A program made the translations under genes and the position numbers. Below, piece after piece: positions 18,416 through 31,215 of a stretch of 64,000 nucleotides of DNA. The notes under the pieces were generated by a model. The model made no database searches, was not told where the DNA came from, and was given only the letters and a program-made list of their open reading frames with translations. This DNA comes from Acholoe squamosa (taxonomy: Eukaryota > Annelida > Polychaeta > Phyllodocida > Polynoidae): positions 57,553,339-57,617,338 of the forward strand of contig OX439043.1 of the NCBI GenBank assembly GCA_949317995.1. Reading direction: 5' to 3'. Every line of letters starts with the position of its first letter. Within the stretch, counting starts at the first letter, position 1.

Positions 18416-18640
18416 CTCCCAGAGCCCACATTACCTGTAGAGGCTTCCAAAGCAGTGAAGACGTGGCCCTTACACGTCCCATTGCTATTATATAACTCCC
18501 AGAGCCCACATTACCTGCAGAGGCGTCCAAAGCCGCTAAAACGCGGCCCTAAGACATCTGATTGCTATCCAATCACTCCCATAGCCCACATTACCTGCGG
18601 TGGCGTCCTGAGCCGCGAAAACACGCCCCAGAACACCCAA
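18416..18640 (+). repeat. three tandem copies of an about 80-bp GC-rich repeat
   Basis: Each copy contains AGCCCACATTACCTG, a GGCGTCC-like word and a GCGGCCC/ACGCCCC block. Copies are diverged. Confidence 0.75.
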
Positions 18641-18712
18641 GGTCATAGTCCACCCCCCCAACACACACACACCTCATACAGTACTTGTACTGCAGCCCTA
18701 TGAAAAGAAGTT

Positions 18713-18900
18713 TGTGTCGTCATGATGCATGAATGTAGCTCTAGTAGTTATTGGGACTGGCTATGTGCCCCATGTGTCGTCATGATGCATGAATGTAGCT
18801 CTAGCAGTTATTGGGACTGGCTATGTGCCCCATGTGTCGTCATGATGCATGAATGTAGCTCTAGTAGTTACATATACATAATGGAACCACACACAATTCA
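18713..18900 (+). repeat. three tandem copies of a 60-bp repeat
   Basis: GTGTCGTCATGATGCATGAA begins at about 18714, 18774 and 18834 with almost no differences; the third copy is truncated. A reading frame across it is just the repeat. Confidence 0.85.
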
Positions 18901-19584
18901 GTATCATCTACAGTAACGCTAAGTTGCTATAATAGACCCCAAACATCTTTATTAGCCGAGAGATCCTTGGATAATCTGTCATTTTATTCCATAAGGTCAG
19001 TGTGATGCTCCAATGCATTTATTTGTCCTTAAAAGATCGCTAAGTTGGTGTAATAGATTAAATTATCAATAACTTTGTTCCCATTGTGCAGATTTGAGAA
19101 TGAAGACTGTGATGACGTTCGCCAGCTCGAGCTACCCTTATTATTTGCATAATTAGCATAATTATGCAGTATCTTGATACTTTTCCATATCTATAGATGT
19201 GTGTCATTGCTCCCTTATAGAATTCATATGCTTGCAAGGATAAAGTTCTGACACCTAGTGACTAAGTATTGACATTAAAAAGATTAATAGCACATTATTC
19301 ATAAAAGCGTGGAATCTGAACAACAGAAATGGAATACCCCTCCCCTACCTTCCTATAGCATCAAACAAGTTGTTCAATGGAGGCAGCCATTGCTTGATAA
19401 GGTGCTTAGACATTTTAGATCCAAATCCTAGTTACCAGTGCATTATCACTGTTGATAAGCTTTACACACCAATACCTGCAGCCACTGGGGAGACAGCCAA
19501 TGCATGGTACCACAAGCCCTGTTTCCACTGTATGGTGTTTTTTTTTTTTTGTTTCAACGGCTTTTTGTGTTTGATTCTGAAAGT

Positions 19585-21010
19585 ATTTACTCACTATTTG
19601 TCAGCAATTAGTCAATATATGTTAGTACTTAGTCACTATGTAACAGCAATTAGTCAATATATGTGAGTAATTGCTCACTATATGTAAGCAATTAGTCAGT
19701 AATTTCTCACTATTTTTCAGCAAACAGTCAATATATGCCATTACTTAGTCACTATATATCAGTACTTAGTCACTATATATCAGTAATTGCTCACAATTTG
19801 TCAGAAATTAGTCAATATACGTCAGTATTTAGTCAGAATTCATCAGCAATTAGTCAATATATGTCAGTATTTACTTGCATTTTAATGAATAAATGTTAGT
19901 AATTACTCACTAGCAATTGGTCAATATATGTTAGTAATTGCTCACTATTTGTCAGCAATTGGTCAATATAATATAATAGTAATTACTCACTTTTTGTCAG
20001 TAATTAGTCAAAATATATCAGTAATAAATCACTATTTGTCAGCAATTAGTCAATATATGTTAGTAATTACTCACTATTTGTCAGCATTTAGTCTGGATAT
20101 GTCAGTACTTAGTCACTGTATATCAGAAATTAGTCACTACAATCAGTAATTGCTCACAATTTGTCAGAAATTGGTCAATATACATAAGTAATTACTCACT
20201 CTTTTGTCAGCAATTAGTCAATACATGTCAGTTTTTACTCACAATCTGTCAGCAATTAGTCAATATATAACAGAAATAACCATTGATTCAATTGTGCATC
20301 TTGCCTTGACTGGTATTTGGCAAAATATGTCAGTATCTATGGATTATTTGTCAGTAATTAGTTATTATATGTTAGTAATTATTCACTATTTGTCAGCAAT
20401 AAGTCAATACATGGTAGTAATTACTTACATTTTATCAGCATTTAGTCAATATATGTTAGTAATTGCTCACTATTTGTCAGCAATTAGTCAATATATATAT
20501 AAATAGTTACTCACTATTTGTCAGCAATTAGTTAATATATGTCAGTATTTACTCACAATTTGTCAGCAGTTAGTCAATATATGTCAGTATTTACTCACAT
20601 TTTGTCACCAATAAGTCTATATATGTCAGTACTTTGTCACTATTTGTCAGAAAATAGTCAATATATATCAGTACTTAGTCACTATATATAATATCAGCAA
20701 TTAGTCAATATATGTCAGTATTTACTCACTATTTGTCAGCAGTCAGCCAAATCAGTCAGTACTTAGTCATTATATAACAGCAATTAGTCCATATATGTCA
20801 GTAATTACTCACTATTTGTTAGCAATTAGTCCAAATATGTCAGTAGTTACTTGCAATTTGTCAGCAATTAGTCAATATATGTCAGTACTTAGTCACTATA
20901 TATCAGCAATTATCAATACATGTCAGTATATACTCACAATCTGTCAGCAATTAGTCAATGTATAACAGAGAAATAGCCATTGATTCAATTGTGCATCCTG
21001 CCTTGACTGG
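19585..21010. repeat. 42-bp AT-rich satellite, block 1
   Basis: The unit alternates CACTATTTGTCAGCAATTAG with TCAATATATGTCAGTAATTA, so it is a dimer of a 21-bp subunit (TCA + A/T-rich + TCAG). About 33 units with variable spacing. Short frames here are repeat artefacts. It also contains two copies of GATTCAATTGTGCATC followed by CTTGCCTTGACTGGTA-like sequence, near 20285 and 20980. Confidence 0.85.
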
Positions 21011-21529
21011 TACTTGTTGCCGTTCATTCTTAGGAATGAACGGCTATAGGTGGGGACCCATTCTTAAATACAAGCTCTCATAGTGGTGCTTCCTCGCTCT
21101 CCATGTATAATCCTGTCATAGGTACAGTATTGAGTATGCCTATACCTGGATTAAAATCTGCAAATCAGTCAAGCATAGAAGTGGTGGCAGTGGTGGTGTT
21201 GGTGGACCTGTTATTGTAGACCCTAGGGACAGAGTGGTGGTAGCCCTGGACACCTCAGGCAGAGCCATGGTATATAGTATATATAGCCCCCCCCACCCAC
21301 CTCTGAATAGTGGTGCTGGCTGTGCTCCTGTGGTGGCCCCATACCTGCCTGGCACCACCTCCCCCAGCACCATGAGGTTCACTTCTGCTGGTGGTGAATT
21401 TCTCAGCACCACTGACTATTAACCCACTAAAGGCCACCTACATGTATATTTATATATACATGTACACATAAGTATGATGCACTTTTTTAGGAGTTTTAAG
21501 TGGCGTGGCATTGGATTATTTGGAGTCTT

Positions 21530-24500
21530 GGGACCGTTTTCCATGTGTGTCGACCATCTTGGTTTTCGGAAACACAGGGATCCAGGCCATATATGGTCAA
21601 TTTTGATCTTAAAAAGTTATCAGATGGATGTTAGTGACCATTGGGACACCTCAACTACCCAATTTTATTGTTTGCCATGTGTGTCAGCCATCTTGGTTTT
21701 AGGAAACACAGGGATCCAGGTCATTTGTGGTCAATTTTGATCTTCAAATGTTATCAGATGGATATTAGTGACCATTGAAAGGCCTCAACTACCTAATTCT
21801 ATTGTTTTCCATATGTGTTGGCCATCTTTGTTTTAGGATACACAGGGATCCAGGCCATACATGGTCAATTTTGATCTTCAAAAATTATCAGATGGGTGTT
21901 AGTGACTATTGGGAGACCTCAACTAGCCTATTTTATTGTTTTCCATGTGTGTCGGCCATCTTTGTTTTAGGAAACACAGGGATCCAGCTCATATATTGTC
22001 AATTTTAATCTTCAAAAGTTATCAGATGGATGTTAGTGACCATTGGGACACCTCAACTAGCTAATTTGATTGTTCTCCATATATGTCGGCCATCTTTGTT
22101 TTAGGAAACAGAGGGATCCAGGTCATATGTGGTCAATTTTGATCTTCAAAAGTTATCAGATGGATGTTAGTGACCATTTGGGGACCTGAACTACCCAATT
22201 TTGTTGTTTTCCATGTGTGTCGGCCATCTTTGTTTTAGGAAACACAGGGATCCAGCTCATATATGGTCAATTTTGATCTTCAAAAGTTATGAGATGGATG
22301 TTAGTGACCATTGAAAGACCTCAACTACCTAATTCTATTTTTTTCAATATGTGTCGGCCATCGTTGTTTTAGAAAACACAGGGATCCAGGCCATATATGG
22401 TCAACTTTGATCTTCAAAAATTATCAGATGGATGTTAGTGACCATTGGGAGACCTCAAGTACCTAATTTTATTGTTTTCCATGTGTGTCGGCCATCTTTG
22501 TTTTAGGAAACACAGGGATCCAGGTCATATATGGTCAATTTTGATCTTCAAAAGTTATAAGATGGATGTTAGTGACCATTGAAAGACCTCAACTACCTAA
22601 TTCTATTTTTTTAAATATGTTTCAGCCATCTTTGTTTTAGAAAACACAGGGATCCAGGCCATATATGGTCAACTTTGATCTTCAAAAATTATCAGATGGA
22701 TGTTAGTGACCATTGGGAGACCTGAACTAGCTAATTTTATTGTTCTCCATATATGTCGGCCATCTTTGTTTTAGGAAACACAGGGGTCCAGGCCATATAT
22801 GGTCAACTTCGATCTTCAAAAGTTATCAGATGGATGTTAGTGACCATTGGGGGACCTCAACTACCCAATTTTGTTGTTTTCCATGTGTGTCGGCCATCTT
22901 TGTTTTAGGAAACACAGGGATCTAGCTCATGTATGGTCAATTTAGATCTTCAAAAGTTATGAGATGAATGTTAGTGACCATTGAAAGACCTCAACTACCT
23001 AATTCTATTTTTTTCAATATGTGTCGGCCATCTTTGTTTTAGAAAACACAGGGATCCAGGCCATATATGGTCAACTTTGATTTTCAAAAATTATCAGATG
23101 GATGTTAGTGACCATTGGGAGACCTCAACTAGCCTATTTTATTGTTTTCCATGTGTGTCGGCCATCTTTGGTTTAGGAAACACAGGGATCCAGCTCATAT
23201 ATTGTCAATTTTAATCTTCAAAAGTTATCAGATGGATGTTAGTGACCATTGGGACACCTCAACTAGCTAATTTTATTGTTCTCCATATATATAACGGCCA
23301 TCTTTGTTTTACGAAACACAGGGATCCAGGCCATATATGGTCAACTTCGATCTTGAAAAAATTATCAGATGGATGTTAGTGACCATTGGGACACCTCAAG
23401 TACCTAATTTTATTGTTTTCCATGTGTGTCGGCCATCTTGGTTTTCGGAAACACAGGGATCCTGGTCATATGTGGTCAATTTTGATCTTCAAAAGTTATC
23501 AGATGGATGTTAGTGACCATTGGGAGACCTCAACTAGCCTATTTTATTGTTTTCCATGTGTGTCGGCCATCTTTGTTTTAGGAAACACAGGGATCCAGGT
23601 CATATATGGTCAATTTTGATCTTCAAAAGTTATAAGATGGATGTTAGTGACCATTGAAAGACCTCAACTACCTAATTCTATTTTTTTCAATATGTGTCGG
23701 CCATCTTTGTTTTAGAAAACACAGGGACCCAGGCCATATATGGTCAACTTTGATCTTCAAAAATTATCAGATGGATGTTAGTGACCATTGGGAGACCTAA
23801 ACTAGCCTATTTTATTGTTTTCCATGTGTGTCGGCCATCTTTGTTTTAGGATACACAGGGATCCAGGCCATACATGGTCAATTTTGATCTTCAGAAATTA
23901 TCAGATGGGTGTTAGTGACCATTGGGGGACCTGAACTAGCTAATTTTATTGTTCTCCATATATGTCGGCCATCTTTGTTTTAGGAAACAGAGGGGTCCAG
24001 GCCATCTATGGTCAACTTCGATCTTCAAAAGTTATGAGATGGATGTTAGTGACCATTGAAAGACCTCAACTACCTAATTCTTTTTTTTTTTCAATATGTG
24101 TTGGCCATCTTGGTTTCAGGAATCACAGGGATCCAGGTCATATATGGTCAACTTTGATCTTCAAAAATTATCAGATGGATGTTAGTGACCATTGGGAGAC
24201 CTAAACTAGCCTATTTTATTGTTTTCCATGTGTGTCGGCCATCTTTGTTTTAGGAAACACAGGGATCCAGCTCATATATTGTCAATTTTAATCTTCAAAA
24301 GTTATCAGATGGATGTTAGTGACCATTGGGACACCTCAACTAGTTAATTTGATTGTTCTCCATATATGTCGGCCATTTTTGTTTTAGGAAACACAGGGAT
24401 CCAGGCCATATATGGTCAACTTCGATCTTCAAAAGTTATCAGATGGATGTTAGTGACCATTGGGACACCTCAACTAGCTAATTTTATTGTTCTCCATATA

Positions 24501-26530
24501 TATGTCGGCCATTTTTGTTTTAGGAAACACAGGGATCCAGGCCATATATGGTCAACTTCGATCTTCAAAAGTTATCAGATGGATGTTAGTGACCATTGGG
24601 ACACCTCAAGTACCTAATTTTATTGTTTTCCATGTGTGTCGGCCATCTTGGTTTTCGGAAACACAGGGATCCAGGTCATATGTGGTCAATTTTGATCTTC
24701 AAAAGTTATAAGATGGATGTTAGTGACCATTGAAAGACCTCAACTACCTAATTCTATTTTTTTCAATATGTGTCGGCCATCTTTGTTTTAGAAAACACAG
24801 GGACCCAGGCCATATATGGTCAACTTTGATCTTCAAAAATTATCAGATGGATGTTAGTGACCATTGGGAGACCTAAACTAGCCTATTTTATTGTTTTCCA
24901 TGTGTGTCGGCCATCTTTGTTTTAGGATACACAGGGATCCAGGCCATACATGGTCAATTTTGATCTTCAGAAATTATCAGATGGGTGTTAGTGACTATTG
25001 GGAGACCTCAACTAGCCTATTTTATTGTTTCCATGTGTGTCGGCCATCTTTGTTTTAGGAAACACAGGGATCCAGCTCATATATTGTCAATTTTAATCTT
25101 CAAAAGTTATCAGATGGATGTTAGTGACCATTGGGGGACCTGAACTAGCTAATTTTATTGTTCTCCATATATGTCGGCCATCTTTGTTTTAGGAAACAGA
25201 GGGGTCCAGGCCATATATGGTCAACTTCGATCTTCAAAAGTTATGAGATGGATGTTAGTGACCATTGAAAGACCTCAACTACCTAATTCTTTTTTTTTTT
25301 CAATATGTGTTGGCCATCTTGGTTTCAGGAATCACAGGGATCCAGGTCATATATGGTCAATTTTGATCTTCAAAAGTTATGAGATGGATGTTAGTGACCA
25401 TTGAAAGACCTCAACTACCTAATTCTTTTTTTTTTTTTCAATATGTGTCGGCCATCTTTGTTTTAGAAAACACAGGGATCCAGGCCATATATGGTCAACT
25501 TTGATCTTCAAAAATTATCAGATGGATGTTAGTGACCATTGGGAGACCTAAACTAGCCTATTTTATTGTTTTCCATGTGTGTCGGCCATCTTTGTTTTAG
25601 GAAACACAGGGATCCAGCTCATATATTGTCAATTTTAATCTTCAAAAGTTATCAGATGGATGTTAGTGACCATTGGGACACCTCAACTAGCTAATTTGAT
25701 TGTTCTCCATATATGTCGGCCATTTTTGTTTTAGGAAACACAGGGATCCAGGCCATATATGGTCAACTTCGATCTTCAAAAGTTATCAGATGGATGTTAG
25801 TGACCATTGGGACACCTCAAGTACCTAATTTTATTGTTTTCCATGTGTGTCGGCCATCTTGGTTTTCGGAAACACAGGGATCCAGGTCATATGTGGTCAA
25901 TTTTGATCTTCAAAAGTTATCAGATGGATGTTAGTGACCATTGGGACACCTCAACTAGCTAATTTTATTGTTCTCCATATATGTCGGCCATCTTTGTTTT
26001 AGGAAACACAGGGATCCAGGTCATATAGCTCACATAGCCATTATCAGCTGGGGGCCGCCATTAGACCCTGAAGGCACTATGACTAACACCTTCAGCCCCC
26101 GACTCCGCAGTATATGCCAGGGATGCCTCCCATTGGTCAATAATACAATAGCCATGTGCTGTATATGGTCAACTTCGATCTTCAAAAGTTATCAGATGGA
26201 TGTTAGTGACCATTGGGGGACCTCATCTTCAAAAGTTATGGTTAGTGACCATTTGGACACCTCAACTACCCAATTTTATTGTTTTCCATGTGTGTCGGCC
26301 ATCTTGGTTTTAGGAAACACAGGGATCCAGGTCATATGTGGTCAATTTTAATCTTCAAAAGTTATCAGATGGTTGTTAGTGACCATTGGGACACCTCAAC
26401 TACCTAATTCTTTTGTTTTCCTTGTGTGTTGGCCATCTTGGTTTAAGGAATCACAGGGATCCAGGCCATATATGGTCAATTTTGATCTTCAAAAGTTATC
26501 AGATGGATGTTAGTGACCATTGTGACACCA
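21530..26530 (+). repeat. 134-bp tandem satellite, about 37 copies
   Basis: Unit starts CCATGTGTGTCGGCCATCTT and includes AAACACAGGGATCCAGG (a BamHI site), TATGGTCAATTTTGATCTTC and GATGGATGTTAGTGACCATT. Starts at 21541, 21675, 21809, 21943 and 22077 give an exact 134-bp period. Variants (ACTAGCCTA, TTTTTTTCAATATGTG, CTCCATATATGTC) recur as mixed blocks, a sign of local unequal exchange. The many 60-80 aa frames are the same repeat read through and are not genes. Confidence 0.93.
26026..26160. mobile_element. small MITE-like insertion within the 134-bp array
   Basis: Breaks one unit after CATATAG and the array resumes at GTATATGGTCAACTTC. The insert begins CACATAGCCATTATC and ends ACAATAGCCATGTG, an imperfect inverted repeat, with a GC-rich middle. 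Confidence 0.6.
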
Positions 26531-26739
26531 CCACCACCAATACCACCACCACACTACTCCCAACCCTCACACACATTCCTTATTTGCATATTTTAATCCA
26601 GGCATAGGTTTACTCCATACTATAGTAATGGGGCAGGATTTTACATGGAGAGCGGGGAAGCACCACAATCAGAGCATATATTTAAGTATAGGTCCATTCC
26701 AAAGGCCATAGAGTTCATATATAATGATCTTTTTTTCCT

Positions 26740-27228
26740 TGGATCATCATAGGAATATGCACGGCATTACAGCATTGCTGTGTTTACTTTCCTGAAAGTA
26801 TGTTATAGATTAATAAATTGCAAAACACACAACATATGAAGGGCTTTTAGATTCCGTATTAAAATAATATTTGTTCTGAAAATTTTGATCTACTATCATA
26901 TTAAAAATGTTGTAAATCAATTCTATACTTCTTAGAACATTACATGAATATGCACGGCATTACAGCTTTGCTGTGTCTACTTTGCCGAAAATATGGGATA
27001 AATTTCTAATCCGGGAAACGCACTGCAATTTAACTGCTTTTAGAATTGATATTAAACTCAGAATTGATCGTCAAATTTAAATATGAAACCCTAATATCTT
27101 GATCATAGATGACATATCCTAAATTGAATCCTCTCAATTGCATCCTTAACACGGGCCTCTTGATCATAGATCTTAGATTCTAAATTTTCAATTGAATCCT
27201 TAACATAATCTCCTAACCATGGACCCCT
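26740..27228 (+). repeat. short direct repeats between satellite blocks
   Basis: AATATGCACGGCATTACAGC occurs at about 26755 and 26946 as part of a 190-bp duplication. TTGATCATAGAT with a following TTGAATCC...CCTTAAC block is duplicated at about 27100 and 27160. Related GGCTATTACAGCTTTGCTGT lies at about 27530. Non-coding. Confidence 0.55.
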
Positions 27229-27520
27229 TGTAAAAATATGTCAGTATCTATGGACTATTTGTCAGCAAGTAGTTAATATATGTTAGTAATTATTCACTAT
27301 TTGTCAGAAATTAGTCAAGACATGGTAGTAGTTACTTACATTTTATCAGCATTTAGTCAATATATGTTAGTAATTGCTCACTATTTGTCAGCAATTAGTC
27401 TATATGTTAGTAATTGCTCACTATTTGTCAGCAATTAGTCAATATATGTTAGTAATTACTCACTATTTGTCAGCAATTAGTCAGTATATATTAGTAATTA
27501 CTCACTATTTGTCAGCAATG
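27228..27520. repeat. 42-bp AT-rich satellite, block 2
   Basis: Same unit as 19585-21010. It resumes with AATATGTCAGTATCTATGGA, the sequence that follows the Gly-Thr-like junction in block 1 near 20325, so the two blocks look like one array split by an insertion. Confidence 0.8.
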
Positions 27521-27750
27521 AACCGATCGGCTATTACAGCTTTGCTGTAGTTTTAACTCACAAAACAATTCATCATGATATCAAAGATTAATATCTACTA
27601 TCAAAAGACGTTCTTCAAGATAAACCAATCGGCTATTAGAACTTTGGTCTACTATTTACTCACAATACACATCATTTGTATAGCAATGATCAATCTCTTG
27701 AATACAAATCTCGCCCTGCGTGATCTCGTTATCATAAAATGCACATACTT

Positions 27751-27957
27751 TAGGCCACACCAAAATAATAAGTTGGTCTACGGTCTTTGGCGTCCAATGG
27801 ATTCCTTGCTGGGAAATTGAGACGAGAGAACAATTTTGTACAAACTGAAACAAGCGAAATCTGTAGACAAGATTTTTTTCAGAGAAAAAGAAATTTGTAT
27901 TTCCAAAAATATGAAGAGGGCGGTCCATAGACCAACTATTTTTTTGGTGTGGCCTTA
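27751..27957. mobile_element. MITE with GGCCACACCAAAA inverted ends
   Basis: AGGCCACACCAAAATAATAA and GTTGGTCTACGGTCT on the left are matched in inverse by GGGCGGTCCATAGACCAACT and TTTTTTTGGTGTGGCC on the right. Flanking TTA on both sides would fit a 3-bp TTA duplication as in PIF/Harbinger elements. The superfamily is an inference. Confidence 0.75.
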
Positions 27958-28069
27958 TATAAACGTTTATCGTGATTCTGTTCACATTTCTGTTCACATT
28001 TCTCTGGACAATTGATTATTATTTCTGTCTCTCCTGTCTACAATTAATCTATTTAACTACTCTAACTTT

Positions 28070-28740
28070 ATTCTTAATTTTCCCCTATCATATACCTATG
28101 TATTTAATGTATAGAATATTCGGTAATTGCCCTCCCTATAAAACAGCAGAGCTGGGAAGAAGATTTTTGTCTTCCGGAATCAGTGTCTTGGTGAGTGATT
28201 TCTGATTAACATGCCATCTTCATTTGAAAATCTTAAGCATAAAATTTACAGATTTTCTCCCCAATCATGCTATATACCACCTGAAAGCTCATGTCATGGG
28301 CATTGTCTCCCCTATAATTGATAATTGCTAGCTAACTCCATGTCCCTCTTATGAGGAATAGCAGACAATGAATATTTTCTGGTGTGGGTCCTGGAGGAAA
28401 ATGGCCCATTGCCAAAGAAAAGTCACAGAATATCTGGTCACAACTCTCTAACCCCAACATTGCCACCAGTTGTACAAGAATAATAACAAAAAGTCAATTA
28501 GAAATATGTCAATACGGTACCAATATGGGAGGCCTTAAGGCTATTTACCCCCACAAATCACTAGGGAAGACACTGTTTCCAGGGTATACATCTTTGGGGC
28601 ATTGCCATAGCAACGGTTTTTATATTTAATCAATAATATCTCTTGGGGAGGTACCCCAACACCTATACACTATCTACGAAAAATATCTTTGAGATACTAC
28701 TAGGTTTGATCTCAGACCCCCTGGGGGGGCAAAAGCTCCG
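28070..28740 (+). repeat. diverged direct duplication, copy 1 (partner 32910-33480)
   Basis: Shares in order CTATATACCACCTGAAAG, GGGCATTGTCTCC, the ATTGCCATAGCAACGGTTTT block, ACCTATACACTATC and TTTGAGATACTAC with 32910-33480. Identity roughly 65-75%. No coding frame. Confidence 0.65.
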
Positions 28741-28879
28741 TTTCTATGACTTTTGACCATAAATGTTTGGCTCAGGGTCAACTTAGCCTATAGAACCGGG
28801 TCCGAAGGCGTATGTAAGACAATTGGTGACCCAGCGTTCAATCCAGGATTCAAGGGGCAAAACAGTGTCAAAGGGTAAA

Positions 28880-31140
28880 ACCGATTAGCCAAGGTCACGG
28901 ACCGATATACAGAGTAAACAATGGTGAGACAGAGTATCATATGTATTGTTTGTTTCGCTGTATATTGTTTTGTATACCAGGGGGGTGTATATTTCTATTG
29001 AAATCAGTGTTGCAATGTGTGTTCGTCCACTTCGGATCCCATAGAAGGCCATAGTAAAGAGATTGGTGCCGGGTTGGTGAGATGCCTGTAGCGTCACGCT
29101 TCTGAGTATTGAGTCACATATGGACGAAGGTAGAGTAGAAAGCCCAGTGTGTCAGACAGTGGTTCACTGTAGCACCAGGTTAGGCCATTTATGTATAATG
29201 TTCGTCGTATGAGTCTTTTTTTCTCTTGTGGTTTTACTCTTACATGCAATATATTATATTTTCACTCATTATGTTATCATGTTATGAATTGGACTTTCTT
29301 GTTGCTTTTCAAGTATATGGTCTCGTTCGAAGTCAGTGCCTTCTACTGTGTGTGATGGCCGGCTACTTTGTGCCGTGTACGTGCAAGGGAAGAGATGGGT
29401 TGTGCAATGACTTGCACCACGGTGTACAACAGTAGGCAGTGTTTGGGAGCGATGTGTCATACATATTACAGTCCATGGGCTGGATAGTGGAACCCTGCAC
29501 CCCCCTGGGGATTTTGTGAGACACCTTGTCCCTGATAGACAAGTTTATCAGCTATACAAAATCACTTGTCTGCACTTGATTCATAGGTGGGTGTCACCGT
29601 GAGGATGTATTATGTGCGTAAACCTATCAATTTTCTTATGATCACCCCGCAGTCACTTGATTAGTCACTGCTCCCTTAATAATCAAGTGAGAAGGGCCAA
29701 ACTAGAACCAAATCAAAGCTTATTGATTGCCTTTTAACCTCAATGTCTGATCTTTTGATTATCTAATTGGCATGTATTAAATATTCATGAATATTTTCAA
29801 TTTTATTTGAAATATTTCATATCTTTTTTACACAATTGATTAATTGACTTAGGAACAGGCTAAAGTACTAATTATTGGGCCTAGACTGACTCCTAGTGTA
29901 TGTTGAAATAGGAAAAAATGGGTTTTAGATTTCAAAGTTATTTGCAATGTATGTCTTAGGTAGATTTCAAAAGATATCAAACAATTCTGACATCTCAGGG
30001 AAAATGCAATTTTTGCCATAACTTCCTTAATAATCAAGATAGAGACCAAAAAAGTGTGGCCATATACACAGTCTCTCTCCTTTACTGTATCCATGGATGC
30101 TCTACCTGTCTACGAGATATTGATGAATGATTCAAGCAATGATATCACCTACCCCTGTAACTACTGGCCCTTGAATTAGGTCATTGGTGCCTTAACTGCA
30201 GTATGTTGGTTGGGAGGGGGCAACTTTCTACCTACTTATCACATTGTCTCCCCAAAGCGGTGCAGAAATGAATGGCGAAATCTGACACACTCCTTAGGCG
30301 AAAAACTGACATGGTATTTAGTCTTTTCTCTATTTTCATAGGAAATAAATACTTAAAGGCAATATTATATGTACATAAGGTTATTACCCCTTATCAACAG
30401 GTAAAGAACAATATTTTAGACAATTTCAAAGTGGCGAAAAACTGACATGAATGGCTGTTTTCTTTTCATTTGAAGGGAACACATATTTAACTCTAGCACA
30501 TATGTCCTAATGAAATGGCTACACCACTCCCTCCCCCTGTGGAGTGGGGACCTTCATGTGAGGGCATGGAGGAGCAGAATAACTTCATTGGGAGTCCACG
30601 GAGGAATTCTCCTTCCATTCTACCGTTGGGCATACCAGATTCTTAAAAGGCGACAAACTCGGGGTTTCTTGTGTCTTGGGGTGAGCATGTGGGCAGCTGG
30701 TGTCCATATGCGCGGGCCCGGGCCTGCATGCTTGTCCTTTGTCATGGGCTTCCCCCTCAGAGAACCATGTCTGAGTGATCAAAGGCCGTGGTTTTTCTGG
30801 CCCTGCCTATGGGACCAGGCAAATAAAAGAACACTTGCTATCCTTCGAAAAGAGTAGGGGAATGAAGCCCCGGTAGCGGTTTTCCCCCTCAACCCTCCTC
30901 ATAGATTCGGTCATTCATAGATTTGGTCACTGCTGTGTGAGGCAAGCAGCATATAAATACCTGTCCAAAAAGAAAAAAAAAGGACTTAATGTCCAAGAAC
31001 CCTTGAATGTCTGCGTTCCTCTATGGCCCCCGGACGTAAAACTAAACAAACAAACACTACTCCCTTCTCCCAGCCTCATATTTATTCTTAAATATTTGTT
31101 TCATGCATATTTCTTTTCACTTAAGTTTGTTTTTAGGACC
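28880..31140. other. non-coding stretch, no gene recognised
   Basis: Several short frames (29226-29435, 30510-30857) lack recognisable motifs and splice context. Single copies of GGCGAAAAACTGACATG occur at about 30298 and 30433. Confidence 0.45.
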
Positions 31141-31144
31141 CTCT

Positions 31145-31215
31145 AGGCGAAAAACTGACATGCTGGGTGAAAAACTGACATGCTGGGCAAAAAACTGACA
31201 TGCTGGGCATAAAAC
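31145..31215 (+). repeat. 20-bp tandem repeat GGGCGAAAAACTGACATGCT
   Basis: Four copies in tandem, the last decaying to GGGCATAAAACAGGCAC. The same unit recurs at 33587-33680 and 33835-33872. Confidence 0.85.

Larger units (their letters stand above)
21041..26715. mobile_element. 5.7-kb terminal-inverted-repeat element filled by a 134-bp tandem array
   Basis: 21041-21210 is repeated inverted at 26527-26715. For example GTGGTGCTTCCTCGCTCTCC near 21083 pairs with GGAGAGCGGGGAAGCACCAC near 26647, CCTGGATTAAAATCTGCAAA pairs with TTTGCATATTTTAATCCAGG, and GTGGTGG-rich inner ends pair with CCACCACC. Identity is roughly 75-80% by eye. The body is the tandem array at 21530-26530. No transposase frame is present, so it is a non-autonomous element or a fold-back structure. 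Confidence 0.7.

Noticed and set aside
19370-19560. Possible LIM-like exon (AWYHKPCFHC)
   Set aside because: Only one half of a zinc site, the first CxxC is missing, and the frame runs into a T-run and satellite DNA. Too weak to call a gene.
19585-21010. CRISPR-like regular repeat spacing
   Set aside because: Repeats and 'spacers' are the same diverged 21-bp word, and the DNA is clearly eukaryotic.
21474-26607. About a dozen 60-127 aa plus-strand frames (ICVGHLCFRKHRDPGH... type)
   Set aside because: They are the 134-bp satellite translated; copies are frameshifted relative to each other and there is no start or splice context.
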